This document shows, piece after piece, positions 55,510 to 64,000 of a DNA stretch of 64,000 nt. The stretch is from Diplonema papillatum. Its lineage: Eukaryota; Euglenozoa; Diplonemea; Diplonemida; Diplonemidae. The translations under genes and the position numbers were made by a program. The notes beneath the pieces are model-generated. The model saw only the letters and a list, made by a program, of their open reading frames with translations, searched no databases and was not told the origin of the DNA. Every line of letters starts with the position of its first letter. The first letter of the stretch is position 1. The stretch covers positions 135,001 through 199,000 of the forward strand of contig JAPJBO010000037.1 of the NCBI GenBank assembly GCA_030068145.1, given 5' to 3'.

Positions 55510-57099
55510 GGAGCTGGGCGCACCGGGCAAGAACTGACGGCAAACAATACAAACACGTCAACTGGCGCTACCCGGTGCGCCAACTCTGGTACAAACAACC
55601 AAACCCGACGAGAAGGGGAAGTCGCGAGTGCGAGGCCATCATCATCATCACTTTTTCAAGCCGCAGTTTATCAACCAACGCCAGCGGAAAGCGGCGACGC
55701 GCAGCTGGACGAGGCGGCTGCGACCATTTGTGCGAGACGGGTCCCAGTTGAGAAAGATGGTAATTGCCAGTTTGCCGCTTTGCTCCGTGGGAGTAAGCTG
55801 AGTCTTTCGGCTACTTCCTTACGGCAGAAGGTCACCTGGCAGCTTCGTCACAACCCGCCGGTAGCGTTCATCCCCGCTGATGTGACGCTATCGGAATACC
55901 TCTTCACCGTAGCCGGAGACGGGCAATATGGTGACCACCTCACGTTGCAAGCAGCTGCTGAGGTGCTCAGAGCGACAGTGTGGGTGCTCTCAACAACGCA
56001 CCCGGCACTCCTCAGGTGTGAGGGACGGGCGCCAAATGCGTCACGCGTAATAGTCTTGACCTACCGGCCGCAACATTACGACGCATTGAACGTGCCGCAT
56101 ACCATCCTCCGGCAACTGGCGACAACCGCCCCCGAGGTGTCTCAGATTCCCTTGAGCAGGCTAACAGCCGTGGAGCAAGCGCCTCGCCACCCAGTTCGCA
56201 ATGGAGATGCGTCCTGTAAGGATATAGTGCTCGCGACGGCGAACATTGGGTCCATAAGCGCGAGGTGTCGGACGGTGGCGAACCTGCCGGCGGACATTGT
56301 TGCCCTACAAGAAACCAGGGCGGGCCCAGAAGCGAAGAGGACGAGTGAGCTCTTTCTAGGAGCGTACGGATGGGACTGCCACTGGGGAGAAGACGTACCG
56401 ATTGTTGTCGGCGCGAACGGAATCGGACAGCGGGTGCCGGGCGGCACAGCGGTCACCACCCGCGGGTTAGTTGCCAAAACCACACAGCCTACCACGGAGT
56501 TGGAGAAGCGGTTGGCGAAAAGCACACGGGTCGCACATGCCGTTGTAGCAACAGGCAATGCGCGAATGGTTCTACATGTTCTATCGGTGTACGCGCCTGT
56601 TGGCAGGGAGCAAGCGGTAGTCCAGGAACGGGAGAAGCTCCTTGCCGATGTGTTCGAGATGGCTGCAGGACTCGGGCAAGTGCCGATAGCTGTCTTGGGC
56701 GATTTTAACACACCAACAGGGGAAAGCATGTCCCTGGCGGCTGCCTGCCAAAATGGATGGGTAGATGCGGCAGCAGCCGCCCAGGAGGGCTCAAATGCCC
56801 CTCCATCCACTTGCTGGGCGGGGGCAGCAGGCTCTCGCATAGACATGTGTTTTCTCAACGCCGTAGCAGCGCGGACGTTGGTGACGGTGGAAACCGCCAA
56901 GGCAGGAGAACACGACATCCCGACACACTGTCCAGTGTTTGTTACACTCAGCATCCCGGCATCTACACCGCCCGAGCGCGGTCACAAGAGAGAATCCAGA
57001 AAGCGTGGGGCAGCCAAGAGAAGGGTGCGATCTACCGTTTCCTGGCCGGACAGCAGGGAAGCCCATCGGTGTTCCTGCGGCGAGGGGACGGGACTCTGA
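55510..57099 (+). CDS. Retrotransposon: OTU-like protease and APE endonuclease region
   Basis: This is the same frame as the preceding segment, beyond its TAG, with no ATG before the domains, so a polyprotein with readthrough or a nonsense mutation is likely. The OTU domain (about 55,741-56,090) has EKDGNCQFAALL with the catalytic Asp/Cys pair, YLFTVAGDGQYGDHLTLQAA, and YRPQHYDAL with the catalytic His. The APE domain (about 56,220-56,960) has ATANIGSI, VALQETR, VLSVYAP, LGDFNTPTGES, SRIDMCFLN and IPTHCPVFV, covering the known catalytic Asn, Glu, Tyr, Asp/Asn, Asp and His positions. The frame runs out of sense after about 56,970, where the RT frame takes over. Confidence 0.8.
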   Translation, partial: GAGRTGQELTANNTNTSTGATRCANSGTNNQTRREGEVASARPSSSSLFQAAVYQPTPAESGDAQLDEAAATICARRVPVEKDGNCQFAALLRGSKLSLSATSLRQKVTWQLRHNPPVAFIPADVTLSEYLFTVAGDGQYGDHLTLQAAAEVLRATVWVLSTTHPALLRCEGRAPNASRVIVLTYRPQHYDALNVPHTILRQLATTAPEVSQIPLSRLTAVEQAPRHPVRNGDASCKDIVLATANIGSISARCRTVANLPADIVALQETRAGPEAKRTSELFLGAYGWDCHWGEDVPIVVGANGIGQRVPGGTAVTTRGLVAKTTQPTTELEKRLAKSTRVAHAVVATGNARMVLHVLSVYAPVGREQAVVQEREKLLADVFEMAAGLGQVPIAVLGDFNTPTGESMSLAAACQNGWVDAAAAAQEGSNAPPSTCWAGAAGSRIDMCFLNAVAARTLVTVETAKAGEHDIPTHCPVFVTLSIPASTPPERGHKRESRKRGAAKRRVRSTVSWPDSREAHRCSCGEGTGL

Positions 57100-59978
57100 C
57101 TGCATGCCCGAGGGAAATCGACGAGATGCTGAGAGGACCTGAAGCCTGGGGCGGAATATTTCAAAAATACACGGACATCCCGGAGCCCCAATGGGAGGCC
57201 TTCAAGACTCACTACGCCCGGTACCTCCCTGCGCCGCACGCGATGGAATGCAGACCTATCGGCGCGGCCGATGTGGATGCGGCCCTCAAGAAGATGAAGA
57301 AGACAACATCCCCCGGATTACACGGATGGCGTGTGCATGAGCTAAGGCAACTGCCGCCTGAAATCCTGGAGCTAATGGCCGATGCCATGAACGCAGTGGA
57401 AACCGAAGGACTATGGCCGGAGCAACTCATGCACGCAATAATACACCTCCTGCCGAAGCCCGAGAGCACCGGAGATCCCCTGTCGCAACGGCCCATATCC
57501 ATAACCCCCGTCCTATACCGGATCTGGGCAGCGATAAGGGCGAAAGAAGCACTCGCGTGGATGGACGAGATCGCGCCAAGCGGGATGCATGGCTGCCGGA
57601 AGGAGCATGGCACGGACGACCTAATATGGCACTTGGCAGCACTCATTGAGGAGGCGCACCTGACAGGTGAACCACTCTACGGCCTTGCGTTAGACTTCAA
57701 GAAGTGCTTCGACTCGGTCCCGATTGAGATAGCTTTTAAGCTGGCTGGGGAGCTTGGATTCAACGAGGTTGTGCTGCGGACCTTGCGGGTGGCCTACGCC
57801 AGCATGCAGCGCCACTTTCGAATGGGAGCGACAGTAGGTGAGGGCTTCATTCCGACGAACGGGATCATGCAGGGATGCCCCCTAAGTGTCATTCTCATCA
57901 ACGTCCTGATTAGCGTTTGGATGCGACACATAGCAGACATCGAAGCAGCGATACCACTCTCGTATGTCGACGATGTGTATGCGATGTTGAAGTCACTCGC
58001 AAACCTGGAGGAGGCGGCCAGGCGGTCAGGACGGTTTGCAGGGCTGACCGGGATGAAAGTCTGCACGCAGAAGAAATCGCATTTCTTCACAACGGCGCCG
58101 GACGCTCCGCAAACGATCGAATACGCGGAGAGCAAAGACGAGGAGGGGAACAGCGAGCAGACCGAATTGATACGGAGGCGCACAACATTTGATGCCCTGG
58201 GGGCGATGATAACGACGGATCGGGTGCCGCCGGGGGAGGCGATACAACCGTCAAGGCGTATCTTGGAGAGAAACGCTGAAGCCGAGCTCGTGCTGAAAAG
58301 GGCTAGCTGTCTCCCGCTTCCAGGCGACGCAAGAGACCTGGTCGTTAGTATGACGGCAGGGGCAAAGCGGTACTACGGCACCGCAGTGTCCGAACTCAGG
58401 AAGCGGGACATCGTGCGCCTACGAAGGCTGTTTACTGACGCGGTGTGGACGGGACCGCCGCGGCGAGCCCAGGAGGCCGTGCTGCACATACTGCACCACG
58501 GGCACAGACTCGACCCGGTAGTAGTGCCCGTTTACCGGAGAATAACCACCTGGGCTGTTCAAGTCGAGAAGTGGGAGTCCGCGCGGACTCTGTCCCGGAC
58601 GGCATGGGAGCAAAGCGACACGCTACTAATGCTGAGAGGGCCCCTAGCCCTTTTCAAGAGAGCTCTGGATGGGCTCCAGTGGCGCTGGGTGGCACCGACC
58701 AGCATTGCCTACACGAACGAAGCCGGAGACGAGGTAGTGCACGATGCAGCGGCGCAAGGCTGCACCCGAATCTTTCAACACGACTTGCGGCACGCGCTGA
58801 GGCTGCGTGAGATGGCTCAGCTCGCAGCGCGGCGAGCAGCGGACTTCGGGGGTGTGCAGAACGGGGTAGACCACCAGGCAACCCGGCACCTACTAGAAAT
58901 GCGGGACTCCCCCCTCACCGCGTACGAAGCCGGCATGCTGAAGTCGGTACTTGCGGGGGCCACACCGGCAACCGGGCGAACGGGGTTGGGTGAACGAAAC
59001 TGCCCGTACTGCGACACACAGGACCGGGAGACGGTAGAGCACTTGTTCTGGATGTGCCCAGCCTGGGAACGAAGTCGATCGAAGCACGGAGACTTGGTAA
59101 ACGTGCAAAGGAATTGGCCCCCGTGCCTACGCTTGTGCGGGGTGGCCCCAGCTGTACGAGGAGACGAAGCGATCCCCGGGCTGCCGGCAGCTAGGGAAGA
59201 AAGGTTGCGTGTACTAAAGCGGCTACACCTTTTCTTCGTCGAGGTCCTAACTCGACGTCAGGAAGCAGACGGCCTGCTTGACAGGTCCGCCAGGCATCAC
59301 AGGACCGTGGACTACCCGCGTGGGTGGAAGCCATCAGAACCACACAGACTCACGGTCCCTGCCATTGCACCTTCCGCCGTCGGAACGAAGTGGAAATATG
59401 GCCAAGAGATGTGGATGGCATTTACCGACTGGCTGCAGCAGACGAAGTGGGCCCCCCCAGGGCACGATGAGCTGGGAACCAGTTTCATCGAACTGGCAGT
59501 GGATTTCGAGCTGTACACAGGACGGCGACTCCCTGACCTGAAGAGTAGGTTCTACTCAGCTCCTCCACAAGCACCAACAGGCAAGGCAACGGCAGCCCGC
59601 GCTACGTTACCGGCCCGGGAAATGGGAGACAGCAGGCTCCTGGTTTATTTCGATGGCGGGGCGAGAGCGAATGGGACCGCCTTCGCCGTTGCCGGGGCGG
59701 GGGCAGTCGTGTACCGCGATGGAGTGAAAGTGGCAGAAGTGGTCCTGCCACTGCCGACCGTGCGCAGCAACAACGTAGCAGAGTACGAAGGACTGCTAGC
59801 GGGCCTGCACCTGCTGGGGGATGCAGGCGAAGCGGAAGGAGAGGAATGCACGGTGCGAGGCGACTCGGCGCTGGTTGTCGGGCACCTCGCACGACGCATG
59901 GCATGTTCAGAGGAACTGAAGCCGTATCTGACGCTTGAAGGTGTCGTCCCTGCAGAGACGGCTGACACTGCACATTGA
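56757..59978 (+). CDS. Retrotransposon: reverse transcriptase, zinc finger and most of RNase H
   Basis: The frame is open from 56,757, but sense starts near 56,975 (QERIQKAWGSQEKG). RT blocks: TTSPGLHGWRVHELRQL, LPKPESTGDPLSQRPISITP, GLALDFKKCFDSVP, NGIMQGCPLSVILINVL and the catalytic LSYVDDVYAML. A CCHC-like finger CPYCDTQDRETVEHLFWMC follows the thumb region. RNase H starts VYFDGGARANG, with NNVAEYEGLLAGL and VRGDSALVVGHL, the first three catalytic acids. The frame is lost after EELKPYLTLEG (about 59,930) and stops at TGA 59,976-59,978. It overlaps the endonuclease frame by 343 bp, with a -1 relation. Confidence 0.85.
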   Translation: MGRCGSSRPGGLKCPSIHLLGGGSRLSHRHVFSQRRSSADVGDGGNRQGRRTRHPDTLSSVCYTQHPGIYTARARSQERIQKAWGSQEKGAIYRFLAGQQGSPSVFLRRGDGTLTACPREIDEMLRGPEAWGGIFQKYTDIPEPQWEAFKTHYARYLPAPHAMECRPIGAADVDAALKKMKKTTSPGLHGWRVHELRQLPPEILELMADAMNAVETEGLWPEQLMHAIIHLLPKPESTGDPLSQRPISITPVLYRIWAAIRAKEALAWMDEIAPSGMHGCRKEHGTDDLIWHLAALIEEAHLTGEPLYGLALDFKKCFDSVPIEIAFKLAGELGFNEVVLRTLRVAYASMQRHFRMGATVGEGFIPTNGIMQGCPLSVILINVLISVWMRHIADIEAAIPLSYVDDVYAMLKSLANLEEAARRSGRFAGLTGMKVCTQKKSHFFTTAPDAPQTIEYAESKDEEGNSEQTELIRRRTTFDALGAMITTDRVPPGEAIQPSRRILERNAEAELVLKRASCLPLPGDARDLVVSMTAGAKRYYGTAVSELRKRDIVRLRRLFTDAVWTGPPRRAQEAVLHILHHGHRLDPVVVPVYRRITTWAVQVEKWESARTLSRTAWEQSDTLLMLRGPLALFKRALDGLQWRWVAPTSIAYTNEAGDEVVHDAAAQGCTRIFQHDLRHALRLREMAQLAARRAADFGGVQNGVDHQATRHLLEMRDSPLTAYEAGMLKSVLAGATPATGRTGLGERNCPYCDTQDRETVEHLFWMCPAWERSRSKHGDLVNVQRNWPPCLRLCGVAPAVRGDEAIPGLPAAREERLRVLKRLHLFFVEVLTRRQEADGLLDRSARHHRTVDYPRGWKPSEPHRLTVPAIAPSAVGTKWKYGQEMWMAFTDWLQQTKWAPPGHDELGTSFIELAVDFELYTGRRLPDLKSRFYSAPPQAPTGKATAARATLPAREMGDSRLLVYFDGGARANGTAFAVAGAGAVVYRDGVKVAEVVLPLPTVRSNNVAEYEGLLAGLHLLGDAGEAEGEECTVRGDSALVVGHLARRMACSEELKPYLTLEGVVPAETADTAH

Positions 59979-60798
59979 GCACGTTGCGCGGGAGCTGAAC
60001 ACAGACGCGGACGCGCTCAGCAACGCCGCCATGGACCTGGTGCAACGCCAAAGGCCCACCCGGCAGCAACAAGAGACCATGCTGGCAAACTTCCGCCGGT
60101 CCGGTCTAGGAAAAGCGCTCAGCCTCATCGAAATGGGGAAGGCGTATGGGAAGGTGGTTGCACAGCCGTGGTTCTGCGGCCATGAATACTCCACCACCGT
60201 TTTGACATCTGTGGGAGGAACGGTTGTGCGGGGTGTTTCGAGGCGTGCACAGTTATTGACCGCGACCGAGGATGTGATCATGAAGATACGCGAACACACA
60301 CGAGAAAATCGGCCAGACCAACAAGAAAACAGCCCGTTCCCTCCGCACCTGGGATGGGCCGCAACTTTTTTGCCAGAGGAGGCCTATCCGGCAGGGTGGA
60401 CGCAGGGAAAGCCGGATTGGAAGACGAAGGCTGAAGCGGCAGGAAGAAGCTCAAGCACGGAACCGTGCGAAGGAGCCCCCCCGTTCGAGGCCCCAGAAGG
60501 CGCGGTGAATACCTCCCGCCCCGGAGTGGTTTGCTCGCATCACAGGAAGCCGCGATGCAGGGAGTGCGTCAAAAAGCGCCTACCGGCGGAGACCTGCTGT
60601 CGCCTCAAGCAGCATCATCACGGATCGGATGGTCTAAGGCCGCGGATGCACTTTTGCACAGCACACAGACTAGGACGCTGCGGCGACTGCGTAGTAGCAA
60701 ACGAAGCATTAGCCAGCTGCTGCCCGAAGCACCATGCAAACAGAAGAGCGAACAGAGACCCCCACTCCCAGCCCGAGGGTGCATCGGCCGTTACCTAG
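59935..60798 (+). CDS. Retrotransposon: RNase H end and Cys/His-rich C-terminus
   Basis: In the +1 frame relative to the RT, LHIEHVARELNTDADALSNA supplies the last RNase H strand and catalytic Asp, so the frame break near 59,930 lies inside one domain. There is no ATG at its start. The tail carries two copies of a Cys/His signature: CSHHRKPRCRECVKKRLPAE then TCCRLKQHHH, and FCTAHRLGRCGDCVVANEAL then ASCCPKHH. It ends at TAG 60,796-60,798. The tail is a likely nucleic-acid-binding module, analogous in place to the C2H2 fingers of ingi elements but with a different pattern. Confidence 0.75.
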   Translation: MKVSSLQRRLTLHIEHVARELNTDADALSNAAMDLVQRQRPTRQQQETMLANFRRSGLGKALSLIEMGKAYGKVVAQPWFCGHEYSTTVLTSVGGTVVRGVSRRAQLLTATEDVIMKIREHTRENRPDQQENSPFPPHLGWAATFLPEEAYPAGWTQGKPDWKTKAEAAGRSSSTEPCEGAPPFEAPEGAVNTSRPGVVCSHHRKPRCRECVKKRLPAETCCRLKQHHHGSDGLRPRMHFCTAHRLGRCGDCVVANEALASCCPKHHANRRANRDPHSQPEGASAVT

Positions 60799-60860
60799 CT
60801 ATAAATGAGCGTGGTCGTACTTTCGTAAAGGGAGGCACCACGTTAAAACGGGTCCGCAAC

Positions 60861-61067
60861 ACACACACACACACACATATATATGTTGGGCTATACTCCG
60901 TTTCAAGGGTTACCCGCGATTGAATTCGAACGAACACACATACGTACAAGCACCAGGACACGATCGAAGGAAGAGGGGTTGAATATGGACCGGAAGGGAG
61001 ACCGCAAATGGTGACACACACGCGTACACCCCACGCACTTAGTGAGCTCCACCTAGCACTCAGACAC
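60861..61067 (+). repeat. Tandem copy 2 of the 5' flank of the 61.2-kb gene
   Basis: (AC)n(AT)n, GTTGGGCTATACTCCGTTTC, CAAGCACCAGGACACGATCG and TTGAATATGGACCGGAAGGG are nearly identical to 61,068-61,225, at a 207-bp period. It includes a non-functional copy of the start codon region that stops after MDRKGDRKW. Confidence 0.85.
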
Positions 61068-61191
61068 ACACACACACACACACATATATATGTTGGGCTA
61101 TACTCCGTTTCAAGGGTTACCCGCGATTGAATTCGAACGAACACACATACGTACACGCACCAGGACACGATCGAAGGAAGAGGGGTTGAAT

Positions 61192-63540
61192 ATGGACCGG
61201 AAGGGAGACCGCAAAAGGGGGGGCGCGCCGCGGGGCGGCGGCGGGTACAGGGACAGGGACAGGCGGCGAGACGCCCGCGACAGCAGGGGCCCGAGGGACG
61301 ACCGGGACAGGCGCCCCGGCGGCAGCCGGGATCGGTTCTCCGACAGGAGGGACCCGCTGCCGCCCCGCCGCGACCGTGACGGCCGAGACCGGGCGCCCGC
61401 GCAGCAGCAGTCGGCCAACCGCTTCGCCGAGTACGAGCTGCCCTTCAACGTCAAGGACCGCACCCTCGCGGAGCACTTCTCGCGGCACCTGCACCGCATC
61501 TCCGCCGTCCCGAGCGACCTCCTCACCGTAACCTGCGCATGGGTCGACCAACCCATGGGGAAACTCCCCGATGTCCTCGAAAACGTCGTCGAAATCGACG
61601 TGGCGGAAACCGAGAACATCGCGTATACCGGGGGAGAGAACGACCCGGATTTCGAACCGGAGGCGGACCGTCACTCTGGGAAGGTCGAGCTCCGGGCGCT
61701 GATCGCGTGTCGGACTACGAAGCCGACAACGAGGAACGCGTTGACGGGGTTCGACGTCTTCTGCGCGCGGAACCAGAAGGAAAAAGCGTTTCTGCACGCC
61801 TACGGCGGCTACGTCGACGTCGGCGCTTCGCCGGCCGCACGCGAAGCGGCGCTCACCGGCTTCGTGCGCGACCAGAGCTCGCTCGCGATCGACGAGTGGA
61901 CGCCGCTGGTGACTTTCGGCTACGCCGACGGCCGCTCGGTCGCCTTCTACGTCCCGACCCGCCTCAGCGCGGGTGCGGTGCAGCTCGCGAAGCAGCAGGT
62001 CACCGAGAAGGCGAAGCCGGCGCCCCCGACTCCGTCCAAGCCCGAAGCCAAGCCCGACGACGCCGCGGCCGACGCCGACAACAAAGACGAGTCCCCTACC
62101 GCCGCCGCCGCCGCCGCCGCCGCCACCGCTTCCACGGCGGAGGAGGAGAAGAAGGAACCGGAGGTAGAATACGAGACGCAGGTCTGCGCGTCGAAAGTTC
62201 CGCTTTTGAACTTGCTGGACCGGCCCCTTGAAGGCGTGCCTCTGCCGACGGCGGAGCTTGCCCTCGCGTCGGACGTGCTTTTCGAGTACTTGCGGAGGGA
62301 AGCCGTGGTCAAGATGAAGAAGCTGCTCGACGTGTATATCGAGAAGAAGAAGATCTCCGACGCCGAAGCGGCGAAGAAGGCGGAAATCGTCGAAGGAATC
62401 AGGCAGAGGCGCCGCGACAGCCACGCCGAGAAGAAGCAAGCCCGGCTGGACGAAGACAAGGAGCGCAGGGTATGGCCAATGACCCAGGGATTGCGGGGCG
62501 GAAGGGGATACACGAACGGTCTAAACTGCTTTGAAACTCGCGTCAAGTACAGAGCCAGGGAATGCTGCGGCGGTATCGTCGAACGTCTCCCCTTCGCTTG
62601 CGGGGCAAGACAAACGAACTCGGAACGATGAAGGACAACCCGGCACCTGCATCCAGTGCCCCGCTGGCCTGCGTCAAGGTGACAACAGTCGAAACCCGCC
62701 TAGAAAAACGAAGCTGCCGGCTTTAAGGGACCGAGCTTCATCTCCGATCCCGAAACCCAGCGCACGTTCCCTGTGTACGTGTGCGTAGTGGGTGAGCGAT
62801 CCAAGAGTTAGACAATTCTGCTTGTCAAGGTCAGGAAGAACTTAGAAGATTGAAACCACCCCGACGAAAACTGACACACACTTGCATCAGGAAGAACTTA
62901 GAAGATTGAAACCACCCCGACGAAAACTGACACACACTTGCATCTAGGTCAGGAAGAACTTAGAAGATTGAAAGCACCCCGACGAAAACTGACACACACT
63001 TGCATCTAGGTCAGGAAGAACTTAGAAGATTGAAACCACCCCGACGAAAACTGACACACACTTGCATCTAGGTCAGGAAGAACTTAGAAGATTGAAACCA
63101 CCCCGACGAAAACTGACACACACTTGCATCTAGGTCAGGAAGAACTTAGACGAATAATACTACTCCGACGAGAACTGACACTTGCACAAAACTAGAAGAT
63201 AGAATACCATCCGACGAGAATTTACACTTTGCTCAAGGATATTACCGGTCGCTCACCCGAGAAAATCACCGTATATATTCAGGCCGAGTGGAAGAAGGAA
63301 GTCTGGGGGCTCACCGACGACGAGAAGCGCCAGGCGACCAGGGAGAAGGAGCACGCGCTGGCGGACGAAAGGCGGGCTGAAGACATCGCGGCGGAGGCCG
63401 CGTTCAACGAAGAATTGAGGAAGGTTGATAACCCTCTCGGCCTCAAGCTCCGCGACGTGGTGGAGCGCGACGATGAGGCTCTCGCCGTGTATCAGATGCT
63501 CGACAAGCCGTCTCCAAAGCAGTCTCAGGGCTCCGGCCTG
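61192..63540 (+). CDS. CCAR1/DBC1-like protein, first two exons (3' part outside window)
   Basis: Exon 1 (61192-62469) starts at ATG in TTGAATATGGACCGG; exon 2 is 63238-63540. Both are phase 0; donors are AGG/GTATGG and CTG/GTATGC. The N-terminus is Arg/Gly/Asp-rich (RDRDRRRDARDSRGPRDDRD). Residues about 80-260 resemble the CCAR1/DBC1 region: AVPSDLLTVTCAWVD, then RNALTGFDVFCARNQKEKAF, HAYGGYVDVGASP and WTPLVTFGYADGRSVAFYVP, recalling their inactive Nudix-like domain. An Ala/Pro/Glu-rich linker and LPTAELALASDVLFEYLRRE follow, then Lys/Glu-rich helices continue into exon 2. In animals these proteins act in nuclear transcription and splicing. The family call is by eye and tentative; the gene structure is firmer. 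Confidence 0.6.
62827..63190 (+). repeat. 62-bp minisatellite in the intron
   Basis: AGGTCAGGAAGAACTTAGAA, GATTGAAACCACCCCGACGA and AAACTGACACACACTTGCAT repeat five to six times, with a diverged last unit. The leading sequence TTAGACAATTCTGCTTGTC resembles the antisense LSU rRNA sequence at 63,788-63,806. Confidence 0.92.
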
Positions 63541-63784
63541 GTATGCCACGTTCTGTTAAATACTGCAGTTTACTGAGGGAATTGGCACAGCGGATTGTTG
63601 TTCAACTTGCTTCCATCAGCAGGCCGCAGTTAGTGATAAAGGAAAAAAAGTTCGTTAGTTGTTAGGTTGAATTGGCTTCACACTTCCCTTTGATGCCATG
63701 CGTGTTGTGCCTCAGCATTTGGTGAAATCTGACCAACCTAGCAAAAGACAAGGAGAGTTCGTGACCATTCGTTCCTTCAATCCA

Positions 63785-63812
63785 ACCCTTAGACAATTCT
63801 GCTTGTCTAGGT

Positions 63813-63844
<32 letters not shown>

Positions 63845-64000
63845 AACGTCGCTATGAACGCTTGGCTGTCATAAGCCAGTTATCCCTGTGGTAATTTTTC
63901 TGTCACCTCCGCTTCATCCCTTGAACATGAAGCGAGACCAAAGAATCGTTAGGCCATGCTTTCACACCGAGGATCGGTACTGAAGATCGTATATCGAGCA
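63785..64000 (-). rRNA. Nuclear LSU rRNA fragment (3' half), antisense, running off the window
   Basis: Read as reverse complement, the sequence follows the conserved eukaryotic LSU: AGCCGACATCGAAGGATCAA, AAAGCAACGTCGCTATGAAC, CCAGTTATCCCTGTGGTAAT and CGTTAGGCCATGCTTTCAC on the plus strand. It lies in or after the intron that starts at 63,541. It differs from consensus at some positions (GTCATAAGCC where GCCACAAGCC is usual), so a pseudogene or divergent copy is possible. Confidence 0.8.

Larger units (their letters stand above)
54218..60860 (+). mobile_element. Ingi/L1Tc-like non-LTR retrotransposon with an OTU domain
   Basis: The element starts GGGGGGAAATCCACAACGC, with a 39-nt leader, and ends AAACGGGTCCGCAAC. 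(CA)n or (AC)n lies on both outer sides, so it sits in a dinucleotide tract. The coding order is coiled-coil ORF1, Pro/Ser-rich segment, OTU-like protease, APE endonuclease, reverse transcriptase, CCHC-like finger, RNase H, Cys/His-rich tail. APE-RT-RNase H followed by zinc fingers is the arrangement of trypanosomatid ingi/L1Tc elements. Three frame changes and one in-frame TAG break the coding region, but there are otherwise no internal stops over 6.5 kb, so the copy is young. No poly(A) tail is present. Confidence 0.85.

Overview
The window looks like nuclear DNA of a euglenozoan protist, most likely a diplonemid. The calmodulin reads like kinetoplastid and diplonemid calmodulins (for example [14 protein letters not shown] and a C-terminal MMMSK). 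Genes are carried by conventional GT-AG introns, nearly all phase 0 with a GTATGN donor. The retroelement has the ingi/L1Tc-like order endonuclease, reverse transcriptase, RNase H, zinc finger. Repeats fill most of the space between exons. The taxon assignment is inference; no species marker was read directly.

Layout. 1-932: last two exons of an adenosine deaminase-like gene. 0.9-3.1 kb: dispersed and (TC)n-tailed repeats. 3.3-7.3 kb: complete two-exon calmodulin gene, whose 3.5 kb intron holds a 2.0 kb terminal-inverted-repeat element with a palindromic 41-bp minisatellite. 9.7-10.1 kb: a small, probably mitochondrial protein. 10-21 kb: repeats, an antisense LSU rRNA 5' fragment, a MITE and a proline-rich open frame. 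21.8-22.2 kb: an unassigned exon followed by 290-bp and 240-bp satellites. 26.1-29.4 kb: a 56-bp satellite of about 58 units.

30.4-46.3 kb is the main object: one plus-strand gene that I reconstruct as an N-acylated, poly-Asn-linked chain of about seven globin domains ending in a cytochrome b5 domain. The exon junctions fall inside globin helices and restore a proximal-histidine F helix exactly. Two exons of this gene are tandemly duplicated: a 130-codon globin cassette with two extra copies, and an F-to-H helix exon with five copies plus a decayed sixth. Its introns carry MITEs, a retroelement fragment, inverted repeats and minisatellites.

46.8-49.4 kb is a decayed LINE followed by 1.7 kb of nearly perfect (TAC)n. 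54.2-60.9 kb is a nearly complete non-LTR retrotransposon encoding a coiled-coil ORF1, an OTU-like protease, APE endonuclease, reverse transcriptase, RNase H and a Cys/His-rich tail. It is inserted in a (CA)n tract just upstream of the last gene. That gene (61.2 kb to beyond 63.5 kb) resembles the CCAR1/DBC1 family. An antisense LSU rRNA fragment closes the window. Several predicted 5' ends follow pyrimidine-rich AG sites, as expected for spliced-leader trans-splicing, but no spliced-leader gene was seen.
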